DNA of 64,000 nt from Labilibacter marinus (GTDB lineage Bacteria > Bacteroidota > Bacteroidia > Bacteroidales > Marinilabiliaceae). Made by a program: the position numbers and the translations under genes. The stretch is from the NCBI RefSeq assembly GCF_001659685.2, contig NZ_LXYE02000019.1:163173-227172 (forward strand), read 5' to 3'. The notes beneath the pieces were generated by a model, which was not told the origin of the DNA, did not search any database, and was given only the letters and a program-made list of their open reading frames with translations. Positions 1 through 7,191 of the stretch are shown one piece after another. Position 1 is the first letter of the stretch, and each line of letters opens with the position of its first letter.

Positions 1-323
1 TATTTGGTAATACCAATATTACAATGGTGTTTCAAACCATCTCCCCACTCTTGTTTCGCTGTACTGCTCCTTCAAAAAAGGAGGAGAAATTAACAACTCA
101 GAGGTATCACTTAAAGCGAGAAACTCGGCACTATATTGATAAATACTATTCTAATATGATTTATTCTTCAATCACTCTATTTATACGCAACTTTATTATT
201 GTTCCGGCGTAACATAGCCGACATTTAGAATAATTATACTGGACAAAACTTAACATAAAGAGCCCAGACAATTCTGATTAACACTTTTCAACACACATAA
301 AAATCAACTATAAATATTTTACT
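1..323. other. intergenic region upstream of the LRR gene
   Basis: I find no supported gene here. The stretch is AT-rich and holds the presumed promoter and leader of the downstream LRR protein gene. A 62-codon open frame (24-212) has no recognisable domain and no convincing ribosome binding site, so it is not called. The sequence ATACCAAT near position 10 resembles the ends of the foldback element at 6381-6542, but no partner end is visible. Confidence 0.4.
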
Positions 324-2201
324 ATGACTAAACAATTACTATCACTAGTACTATTAAGCTTTATATTTAGTATTACCTATGCCCAATACACACTTACACC
401 CAATGACGTAACATTTAACACCAGTAGTAAAAGCATTACAGCTTACAACAATACAACGGAGAAGAACATTAAAATACCTAACAGCTTTACCATTGATGAA
501 GTAGAGTATACCGTATTACAAATTGGCTCTAATGCATTTAATGACAAAGAGCTAACCAATGTTACACTTCCTAACGCTTTAACCTCAATTGGCTCACGTG
601 CATTTTACAGCAATAAATTAACCGAAATAGATTTTCCTAACACCTTAACTTATGTAGGTTCCAGTGCATTTCACGCCAACCTAATAACCTCCTTAGTGTT
701 GCCTAATTCATTAACCAATATAGCCAGTGAAGCTTTTTCATACAATAAGATAACAAGCGTAACTTTACCAGCATCCTTTCAGTATTCTGGTTCACGTGCT
801 TTTAATAGAAATGAAATTACTACCGTAAATGGTGCTCCTTCTAACGGACTATTTTTTGCTCGTAATGCCGATGGTAGCGAAGATGTAACAAAAGTTGTAA
901 GTTATGGAGGTGTTAGTGCTGAAATAGATTTTATACCCAATACGGTAACTACCTTAGGAGAAGGGATATTCAACAGCGTTCATTTGGATCGTTTTGTATT
1001 TCCAATAGCCTTAGAAACCATCGAAGCTTCTGCGCTGCGTTGGTGCGACCTAACAGAGATTGTCATCCCAAACACGGTAAAATTTATAGGAAACACAGCC
1101 TTTGCTTATAACGAACTAACATCGGTAACTATCGGTAATTCAGTTGAAACAATTGACGACTGGTGTTTTCATAATAATGAAATTACTAATCTTACAATTC
1201 CACCTTCCGTTAAAAGCATAGGTGACATGGCATTTTTCAAAAACAAGCTTAGTAATGTAAATATCGGCACCACGGTTACATCTTTAGGTGCTGGATCTTT
1301 TACTGCTAATGAAATTACTACCGTAAATGGATTATCATCCAATGCCTTATTTTATGCTCGTAACACAGATGGATCGGACAATACGAGCAAATTAGTAAGT
1401 TATGGTGGCCCTGGAGGAGTTATTGACTTTATACCCAATACAGTTAAGGACATCATGACATATGCATTTGAATCAAGCAAAGTAACATCCGTTACGTTTC
1501 CAAATGAACTCATATCAATTGGGCGTAGAGCTTTTTACGTGAATAGTCTTACCGAGGTTATTTTACCCAACACCATGGAATACATCGGCTCTTGGGCTTT
1601 TAGCGCTTCAGGTGTTAGCAGTATAGCTTTGCCTGTAAATAACAAAGAAGGATATACTACCTATTGGACTAATGGGGGCACTGAAGCTGTAACTGAATTG
1701 ACAGATGTATATTCGACGGCTAACTTAAGAGAAAATTTAATTACATATACAATTACTTATCATTTAGATGGAGGCAGCCACAGCAACCCTAGCAATTATG
1801 ATATTGAAACCGAAGAAATTACTCTTACCGATGCAAGTAAAGCAGGATACGACTTTAGTGGTTGGTATACAGAAGCCTCTTTTACTAACGAAATAACTTC
1901 CATACCACAAGGTAGTATTGAAGATATTGAACTTTGGGCTAAATTTGATATTACAACAAATATGGATGAATCCTCTTCAGCTAACAAGCTTAATATATAT
2001 CCAACCATTGCCACCAACAGAATTAACATTAAAGGAAACATTAACCTAGAAGATATTTATATTTTCTCAACCACAGGCGCATTGGCCAAACGTTTAATGG
2101 CCACATCCGCTCAAGAAATTATCTATGTCGGAGATTTAAACAATGGCACTTACATTGTTAAAATAGGAAATACTACTCGCAAGACTATTATTCGCAGATA
2201 A
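324..2201 (+). CDS. BspA-like leucine-rich-repeat surface protein with type IX sorting domain
   Basis: This 625-residue protein starts with a signal peptide ending near the AQY of residues 20-22. Residues ~50-460 are LRR_5 (BspA/TpLRR type) repeats, seen as recurring phrases such as 'LPNSLTNI' and 'AFYSNKLTEI' about every 23 residues. Residues ~475-545 match a Listeria-Bacteroides (InlB B-type) repeat, with the typical 'GYDFSGWYTE'. The last ~75 residues are a type A sorting domain for the type IX secretion system, with 'NIYPT' and a C-terminal 'KIGNTTRKTIIRR'. The protein is therefore probably exported through the outer membrane and anchored on the surface, with a role in adhesion that cannot be specified. 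The LRR block contains a long internal duplication (residues ~163-213 and ~329-379). The gene stands alone and ends in a strong terminator. Confidence 0.88.
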   Translation: MTKQLLSLVLLSFIFSITYAQYTLTPNDVTFNTSSKSITAYNNTTEKNIKIPNSFTIDEVEYTVLQIGSNAFNDKELTNVTLPNALTSIGSRAFYSNKLTEIDFPNTLTYVGSSAFHANLITSLVLPNSLTNIASEAFSYNKITSVTLPASFQYSGSRAFNRNEITTVNGAPSNGLFFARNADGSEDVTKVVSYGGVSAEIDFIPNTVTTLGEGIFNSVHLDRFVFPIALETIEASALRWCDLTEIVIPNTVKFIGNTAFAYNELTSVTIGNSVETIDDWCFHNNEITNLTIPPSVKSIGDMAFFKNKLSNVNIGTTVTSLGAGSFTANEITTVNGLSSNALFYARNTDGSDNTSKLVSYGGPGGVIDFIPNTVKDIMTYAFESSKVTSVTFPNELISIGRRAFYVNSLTEVILPNTMEYIGSWAFSASGVSSIALPVNNKEGYTTYWTNGGTEAVTELTDVYSTANLRENLITYTITYHLDGGSHSNPSNYDIETEEITLTDASKAGYDFSGWYTEASFTNEITSIPQGSIEDIELWAKFDITTNMDESSSANKLNIYPTIATNRINIKGNINLEDIYIFSTTGALAKRLMATSAQEIIYVGDLNNGTYIVKIGNTTRKTIIRR

Positions 2202-2218
2202 AACAATACTCATATAAA

Positions 2219-2264
2219 ATACAACAAGGCTGCTCATTAATTTGGGCAGCCTTGTTGTATTTTT
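2219..2264 (+). terminator. rho-independent terminator of the LRR gene
   Basis: A perfect 15-base inverted repeat (2219-2233 and 2246-2260) with a 12-base loop is followed by four or more T. It begins 17 bases after the LRR stop codon. Confidence 0.9.
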
Positions 2265-2545
2265 GTATAGTTTATACATGATTTGATGCTCGATATATAC
2301 TTTTGAATATTTTACAATTCATATAATTTCATTCATATATCATTATATTCTTTCAGTAAATCGTTTTATTTATATTGTAAATCATCATATTTTATTAGTA
2401 TATCACTTTTACTGATTGGTATATAGATATACCATACTTTTTATCTGATCTACATTACATTTATGTTGATGTCCCAACTAATTATTTTGAATTACTTATC
2501 CTAAATATTGAAATACTGACACTTATTATTGATACACAAATGATA
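2265..2545. other. AT-rich intergenic spacer
   Basis: The spacer is extremely AT-rich with many short ATAT/TATA runs. It lies between two convergent genes. I see no gene, promoter or clear repeat in it. Confidence 0.4.
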
Positions 2546-3274
2546 TTAGTCGAGTTTCTTACGGCGTTTATTATTCTGCACTTTCACATAGTTACTTTGA
2601 TAACCCTTTAAGCGATTTGGCTTAGACTTAAATACATACTTTCCGCATGCGCGAAGCTCCTTAAGCTTGTTTTTTAGTAGATAGATTAACTGATCTCTTT
2701 TCAGTTTATCGAAATTAACCAGTGTATCCGAATTCATCCGGGCATGAGATTCTGTTATTTCTTCCGCTAGCTGCTTAGCCTCATCTAAAAGAGCTATATC
2801 AAAATTAACCGCACTCAAAAGAGGAATGCTCTTTCTGCCAATCAATGTTAAAAAATCCAAGTGCGAGCGTATTTCAAATTTGGCATAAGGCTGTTTTATG
2901 TAAGAAATAGAACCCAGTTTTTCTTTATCATGTCTAAAGGCAAATTTAAACACATGCATCAATTTCTTAACCAGCTCAACACCTCGCTTTTTATCTGCTT
3001 CCCAATTGCTCACTGACTGCTTAGGGTATTTACTCTTATTTGCATACCTGGTATGTTCTTCTTTTGCCAGCTCCAGAAGAATTTCGGCCTGTAGTAATTT
3101 TGATGATTCGAAACCTACTTGTTGAAGCTGTTCTGCATCCTGCTTTGCCCACTGAATAAGCTCACTACTCTCTTGCAAAAAAGTATCATAAGGCATTCCT
3201 AGTCGTTTAATCTCTTTGCGTGGTATAGCAAAGGCTTCTTGTAGTAATTGTTCTTTTATGGATAACTCGCTCAT
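2546..3274 (-). CDS. hypothetical helical cytoplasmic protein
   Basis: The 242-residue product is not recognised. It has no signal peptide or membrane segment. It is rich in Lys, Glu, Leu and Gln with long predicted helices, and the last ~25 residues are very basic (many Lys, Arg and Asn), which would suit nucleic-acid binding. This is inference from composition only. The start at 3274 gives 'MSELSIKEQ'. The gene is monocistronic, with the repeat element at 3354-3674 upstream of its start. Confidence 0.6.
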   Translation of the reverse strand: MSELSIKEQLLQEAFAIPRKEIKRLGMPYDTFLQESSELIQWAKQDAEQLQQVGFESSKLLQAEILLELAKEEHTRYANKSKYPKQSVSNWEADKKRGVELVKKLMHVFKFAFRHDKEKLGSISYIKQPYAKFEIRSHLDFLTLIGRKSIPLLSAVNFDIALLDEAKQLAEEITESHARMNSDTLVNFDKLKRDQLIYLLKNKLKELRACGKYVFKSKPNRLKGYQSNYVKVQNNKRRKKLD

Positions 3275-3353
3275 AACAGGATGGTTTTTATTTATCTATA
3301 AAAATAATTAATCCTTAATTATAGGCAAAAATTGTATGTGCTTTTACACAAGA

Positions 3354-3674
3354 CTTATGCTCCGTTGGAGCGATGATTTGCATTCCGCTAGATTCCCATA
3401 GCGTTGCTATGGGCTATTGCCATAAGTCCGTTGGACTTTTTATAAGAGACCGAGATAGAAGAACAAAAATCAAGCAATGTACAAATTTCACCAAAAACGA
3501 GATTAAGCTGTAGCAATGGGCTACATCCCTAATTCTGTTGGACCTTTCTACAAAAGGTGCAGAATGCTTGTAATATTTATACACTACCCCAAAGAGGTAT
3601 AAGCAACAGCATTGGGCAACGCCCGATGAAGCGAAGCACTATAAACATTTGCTCCGAAGGAGCAAGAGCAAAAC
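3354..3674. repeat. palindrome-rich intergenic repeat, copy A
   Basis: This ~320-base non-coding element is built from short palindromes: a GCTCCGTTGGAGC hairpin near 3358-3370, CCCATAGCGTTGCTATGGG near 3400, an ACCCC/GGGGT-type hairpin near 3590 and GCTCCGAAGGAGC near 3650. The first ~100 and last ~110 bases closely match copy B at 4441-4650, in the same order and orientation. Copy A also carries a central segment (about 3455-3550) that copy B lacks. The two copies bracket the DUF302/DUF2007 gene pair. Confidence 0.8.
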
Positions 3675-3784
3675 ATCTCACAATCTATGAGCAGAAAACA
3701 AAAAGCCATTAATCAATCTAGCCCTTGAGATTCGTAATTATTAGCCGTACATTTAGTAAACCACTAATAAAAACAGATATAACC

Positions 3785-4174
3785 ATGAGCTACTATTTCA
3801 GAAAAACATTAAAAGACGTCAGTTTTGAGGAGGTTATTGACCGTGTGACTGACGAACTTAAGGAAGAAGGATTTGGCGTACTTACAGATATTGATGTAAA
3901 AGCTACTTTTAAAAAGAAGCTGGATAAGGATTTTAGGCAATATCGCATACTAGGAGCCTGCAACCCGCATTATGCCTATAAAGCTTTAAGTGCAGAAGAA
4001 AACATCGGCACCATGCTTCCTTGCAATGTGGTGGTGCAAGAAACCGAAGATAACGACGTAGCCATTTCCGCTATCAACCCCATTGCTTCTATGCAAGCAG
4101 TAGAAAATGAATCCTTGGGAGAAATTGCAGGAACCATAGTTGATAAACTAAAACGTGTGATTGAGAAGCTGTAA
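3785..4174 (+). CDS. DUF302 domain protein
   Basis: The product is a ~129-residue soluble protein with the DUF302 fold. The typical 'VIDRVTDELKEEGFGVLTDID' helix-strand start, the 'GACNP' loop and the 'LPCNVVV' strand are all visible. The family is widespread and its function is not firmly known. The ATG at 3785 is chosen because the family begins about here; an upstream TTG at 3725 would add 20 residues not typical of DUF302. The 4191 gene follows 16 bases downstream, so the two are probably co-transcribed. Confidence 0.85.
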   Translation: MSYYFRKTLKDVSFEEVIDRVTDELKEEGFGVLTDIDVKATFKKKLDKDFRQYRILGACNPHYAYKALSAEENIGTMLPCNVVVQETEDNDVAISAINPIASMQAVENESLGEIAGTIVDKLKRVIEKL

Positions 4175-4190
4175 AAATACCAATATTCCA

Positions 4191-4433
4191 ATGACAGATA
4201 TAAAACCTCTATTACAAATCAGCGATAAAATAATTGCAGAAGAGATTAAACGGATTCTTGAAGAAGCTGGTATATTTTCCTTATTAGAATCCAGCAATCC
4301 GGCATCCTCTTTTATCAATACTTACATAGGCTCTGCCGCTCAGGATGATATTACCATTAGCGTTACCCTGACAGATTATGCTAAGGCTAGTGAAGTAATT
4401 AAAGAGCATGGATACAAGGATTTAATGGTTTAA
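4191..4433 (+). CDS. small DUF2007-like putative signal-transducing protein
   Basis: The 80-residue protein has the ferredoxin-like alpha/beta pattern of DUF2007 proteins: an N-terminal helix ('AEEIKRILEEAGI'), then a strand, an acidic loop and a C-terminal helix ending 'VIKEHGY'. These small proteins are annotated as putative signal-transducing proteins, but their role is not established. The ATG at 4191 is preferred to a frame-extending TTG at 4161 that overlaps the DUF302 gene. Confidence 0.7.
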   Translation: MTDIKPLLQISDKIIAEEIKRILEEAGIFSLLESSNPASSFINTYIGSAAQDDITISVTLTDYAKASEVIKEHGYKDLMV

Positions 4434-4440
4434 TAAATCG

Positions 4441-4650
4441 CTTATACTCCTTTGGAGCGTTGATTTGTATTATGCTAGGTTCCCATAGCGTTGCGATGGG
4501 TTATTGCTATAATTCCCTTGGACTTTATTAAAAGATCGGCTTTGTTTTCTAAACTCCTAATCGCTACCCCAAAGGGGTTTAAGCAATAGCATTTGGCAAC
4601 GCCCGATGAAACTAAGAGACTTTAAATCTTGCTCTTAAGGAGCAAGAGCT
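4441..4650. repeat. palindrome-rich intergenic repeat, copy B
   Basis: This is a shorter copy (~210 bases) of the element at 3354-3674, with roughly 80% visual identity over the first 100 bases. It carries the same hairpins (TCC..GGA, CCCATAGCG..ATGGG, ACCCCAAAGGGGT, CTCTTAAGGAGC). The central segment of copy A is missing. It lies immediately downstream of the 4191 gene. Confidence 0.8.
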
Positions 4651-4694
4651 AAAGGATTTATCGCACTACCCAAGCCTCATCATTGAATATTTCA

Positions 4695-4722
4695 CAAGGG
4701 TTTCACATAAGTAAAACCCTTG
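4695..4722 (-). terminator. stem-loop at the end of the BlaR1-like gene
   Basis: A perfect 9-base stem (CAAGGGTTT / AAACCCTTG) with a 10-base loop sits 13 bases past the stop codon of the minus-strand gene at 4736. There is no strong T-run, so it is a weak terminator or a 3' mRNA-protecting hairpin. Confidence 0.5.
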
Positions 4723-4735
4723 ATTGTTGATTTAT

Positions 4736-6346
4736 TTAAAACTCTACTTTTACAGAATAAGAGTAAGATACGGCGTTCCCTCTTTGTTTAGCTGGAATCC
4801 AATCATTGAGTTCTTTTACGATTTTAACGGCAGCTTCCTTGAGCTCCGCTTCACTATCTCCAGATACAGCAGGCCAGTTTACATTTCCACTTTGGTCTAC
4901 ATAAAACCTAACATCTGCACTACCTTTAAATCCTTTTTCCTTAGCAATTTTGGCAGACTTACTATATAGCTGGGCAAAATACGTTTCCATACCATATTTG
5001 TATTGAGGCAATTCCTCTACTGCCATAAACATTTCATCACCTTTACTATTTGAAGGTTTCGTATTTACTTCTTTCAGTTTGATATTATTATTAGCCTTAC
5101 CAAAATACTTTGCTCTATACTTTTCAGATTTTAAAACTCTTGGACTTGCTCCAGCTAAAGCTGCTCCAATATACTCTTGGCCTGTGTATTTAATCTCCTT
5201 TGTTTTAAAACTAAGATGAGAAAAAACAAGAACATCTCCTACATTCATCTTTAATTCAAATTTTCCATCGTCATTAGTAAAAGTTCCCAAGTTGGTTCCT
5301 TTAATAACAACATTAACATCACGCAAACCTCCCACAACAATTTGCTGCTGATATGTACCGTCCTCTTGTCTTACTTCCAAAGTATCGGTCTGTAAAGCCC
5401 TACCTTTAACAAGCTCTGTTCGCTCAATGTTAGAGACTTGCGCTTGCACTTCGTCTTTGGAAACATACTCAGGTTCACTAAAGGCCCAAAGCATTATGCC
5501 CAGCAATGGGAGTATGGTCAATAACTTCCATTTTCCGTATTTGGATTGTTTTACATTTTTCATCATTTTTAGTCGTTGTTTGTTTTGGGAGGTACGGAAA
5601 TGATTGGCTAGCACAATGGTTTCCGCTCCCATCGTTTCACATAAAATTGATTGTATATACGTGTTTAACTGCAGTCCGGTATTTAATACGCCACGATCGG
5701 CGATGTACTCCAAATTATTGAGTACGGTTTTTCGATAGATATAGGCCAAGGGGTTAAACCAAGCCATGGCCAATAATAATTCACTCATTAACATATCCAC
5801 CCAATGCCTTTGTTGCTGATGAATTTGTTCATGAATTAATACCTGTTCCTTCTCAGGCTGCAGATATGTGGAATCTTTTAAAAATATTTGGTTTCCAAAA
5901 ACCATCGGATTATTTACGCTACTGTGGATATACAAATAGGTATCACGCCATTTTACTTTTTTGGCTTTATAAGTTAGTCTGATACCAAATATCACAGAAA
6001 TCATTAGCCGAATTATAAAGAGACTTGATACAGCGCAATAAATCCAGAATAATATATTACTCCAATCTGTTCTTTCCACAGAAACAATATCGGGTGTTGC
6101 AACCGCTATAGTCTCTACTCCAGTATCTGTTGCTATTTCTAGATACTCGGGCATTTCCATCTGTACATAAACTGGATAAGTAATATTTACAAAGGGCAGT
6201 ACTATGGCAAGTCCCAAGCCCACCATTAAAAAAGCTCTGTGAATATTAAAGTCAGAAGTTTTACGTAAAAAAGTATAATACACCAACAAAAAAGCAGCTA
6301 GGGCAACGGATGATTTAAGCAATATGGCCTGTATATGTTCCATCAT
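4736..6346 (-). CDS. BlaR1/MecR1-family M56 metallopeptidase sensor with TonB-type C-terminus
   Basis: The 536-residue protein has N-terminal membrane helices (about residues 8-25, 38-55 and 95-120). It then has an M56 zinc peptidase domain with the HEQIH motif (HExxH) near residue 190 and a further helix near residue 285. A carboxypeptidase-regulatory-like domain (DUF4480 type) at ~330-395 and a TonB C-terminal-like domain at ~455-536 follow. The beta-lactam-binding sensor domain of classical BlaR1 is absent. By family knowledge, M56 proteins respond to an external signal and cause cleavage of a BlaI-type repressor, and the BlaI-like gene lies just upstream (6520-6897). The signal here is unknown. 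Confidence 0.85.
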   Translation of the reverse strand: MMEHIQAILLKSSVALAAFLLVYYTFLRKTSDFNIHRAFLMVGLGLAIVLPFVNITYPVYVQMEMPEYLEIATDTGVETIAVATPDIVSVERTDWSNILFWIYCAVSSLFIIRLMISVIFGIRLTYKAKKVKWRDTYLYIHSSVNNPMVFGNQIFLKDSTYLQPEKEQVLIHEQIHQQQRHWVDMLMSELLLAMAWFNPLAYIYRKTVLNNLEYIADRGVLNTGLQLNTYIQSILCETMGAETIVLANHFRTSQNKQRLKMMKNVKQSKYGKWKLLTILPLLGIMLWAFSEPEYVSKDEVQAQVSNIERTELVKGRALQTDTLEVRQEDGTYQQQIVVGGLRDVNVVIKGTNLGTFTNDDGKFELKMNVGDVLVFSHLSFKTKEIKYTGQEYIGAALAGASPRVLKSEKYRAKYFGKANNNIKLKEVNTKPSNSKGDEMFMAVEELPQYKYGMETYFAQLYSKSAKIAKEKGFKGSADVRFYVDQSGNVNWPAVSGDSEAELKEAAVKIVKELNDWIPAKQRGNAVSYSYSVKVEF

Positions 6347-6380
6347 TCAAATTTTTGAAAGGATTAGGGTTTTACTACTT

Positions 6381-6542
6381 ATACCAATTCTAATTTGGAA
6401 TGAGCCTAGAATTGTTTTGGATATTTTTAATTCAGACAAGGCGAAAAATTGAGACATAGCCATAGCTACGGCGATATTTTTTAACGAAGTATGAATTAAA
6501 AATAACGGAAGAATAAGACTCATTTCAAGGTAGTATTGGTAT
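6381..6542. mobile_element. foldback miniature element (MITE-like)
   Basis: This 162-base element begins with ATACCAAT and ends with ATTGGTAT. The outer 24 bases of the two ends are inverted repeats with about 20 matches. The similarity continues inward through the TTTTTAATTCA and GCCATAGCTACGGC segments, so most of the element can fold into one long hairpin. It has no coding capacity. It lies between the BlaI-like and BlaR1-like genes, and its right end covers the last codons and stop of the BlaI-like gene. No clear target duplication is visible. Confidence 0.8.
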
Positions 6543-6897
6543 TACTATCCTCAGCCTCTTTAAGCATAGCTTCTAAGTCGGCAATATCCATATTATTATC
6601 TTTAGCAAAGAAGGTGGCTAAACGGGCAAAGCTTCCTCCAAAATAATTGTGCAAAAGGTGCTTTACCTGGTGCGACGAATAGTATTCCTTACTCACAATG
6701 GGAAAATAGACATAAGTATTGCCTACCGCTTTATTATCAACAAAACCTTTTGTTTTTAACACCTTAAGCACAGTGGCAACGGTATTATATGCTGGTTTCT
6801 TTTCTTTAAATGCAGCTACAACATCCTTTATTATGGCTTCATCTTTATCCCATAATATCTGCATTATTTCCTCTTCGGCCTTTGTTAACTGTTTCAT
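6520..6897 (-). CDS. BlaI/MecI-family transcriptional repressor
   Basis: The 125-residue protein begins 'MKQLTKAEEEIMQILW', typical of BlaI/MecI winged-helix repressors. The recognition helix region is 'YNTVATVLKVL' at residues ~38-48, followed by the wing and a C-terminal dimerisation helix. It should repress its own operon until cleaved through the M56 sensor encoded downstream. The last seven codons and the stop lie inside the foldback element at 6381-6542, so the natural C-terminus was probably altered by insertion. The fold itself appears complete. Confidence 0.92.
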   Translation of the reverse strand: MKQLTKAEEEIMQILWDKDEAIIKDVVAAFKEKKPAYNTVATVLKVLKTKGFVDNKAVGNTYVYFPIVSKEYYSSHQVKHLLHNYFGGSFARLATFFAKDNNMDIADLEAMLKEAEDSNTNTTLK

Positions 6898-6925
6898 CCT
6901 TTTTTATTTCAAGATAAAATTACTC

Positions 6926-6975
6926 TACTACAAACCTAATACTATTTTTATAGTATTCAAACTATGTTTGTAGTA
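6926..6975 (-). promoter_or_regulatory. promoter and nested palindromic operator of the BlaI/BlaR1 operon
   Basis: On the minus strand a TTTG (6958-6961) and a TAGGTTTG (6931-6938) are separated by 19 bases, matching the Bacteroidota consensus. Two nested perfect inverted repeats cover it: TACTACAAAC / GTTTGTAGTA (6926-6935 and 6966-6975) and AATACTA / TAGTATT (6938-6944 and 6951-6957). TACA..TGTA-type dyads are typical BlaI/MecI sites. The arrangement suits autorepression. Confidence 0.8.
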
Positions 6976-6983
6976 TTTGTTGA

Positions 6984-7020
6984 AAATAAAAAACGAGAAC
7001 TTTTAATAAGGCCCTCGTTT
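6984..7020 (-). terminator. terminator of the redox operon
   Basis: A 7-base stem AAACGAG / CTCGTTT (6991-6997 and 7014-7020) is followed on the minus strand by a T-rich run. It lies ~170 bases beyond the stop of the outer-membrane protein gene at 7192. Confidence 0.6.
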
Positions 7021-7043
7021 CATGCATTTTAAATAAATATTGT

Positions 7044-7095
7044 CCTAAATCGTTGCTATGCGCTATAGACTACGTCCATTGGACTCTCTTTAATT
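7044..7095. repeat. degenerate fragment of the palindrome-rich repeat
   Basis: About 50 bases resemble the central part of copies A and B: the CGTTGCTATG..CTAT segment followed by GTCCATTGGACT. The flanking hairpins are missing, so this looks like a decayed or partial copy. Confidence 0.5.
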
Positions 7096-7191
7096 AAGCC
7101 AATAAATAATAACCTTTGACATGCTCTACTACTATCAACCCTTAACCCTACACCATAAACCTTATTCCCTTTTTCCTTTCTCCCTGCTCCC

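Noticed and set aside
10..40. ATACCAAT-type end similar to the foldback element
   Set aside because: Only ~13 bases resemble the element end, and no matching inverted end or foldback core follows in the next 300 bases.
24..212. 62-codon open frame near the left end
   Set aside because: It has no recognisable domain, no ribosome binding site and an unusual composition. Chance open frames of this size are common in AT-rich DNA.
4176..4190. ATACCAAT between the DUF302 and DUF2007 genes
   Set aside because: The match is eight bases only, with no partner end or core, so it is probably chance.
3354..4650. CRISPR array
   Set aside because: The repeated units are unequal hairpins, not short identical repeats separated by unique spacers of constant length, and no cas gene is near.
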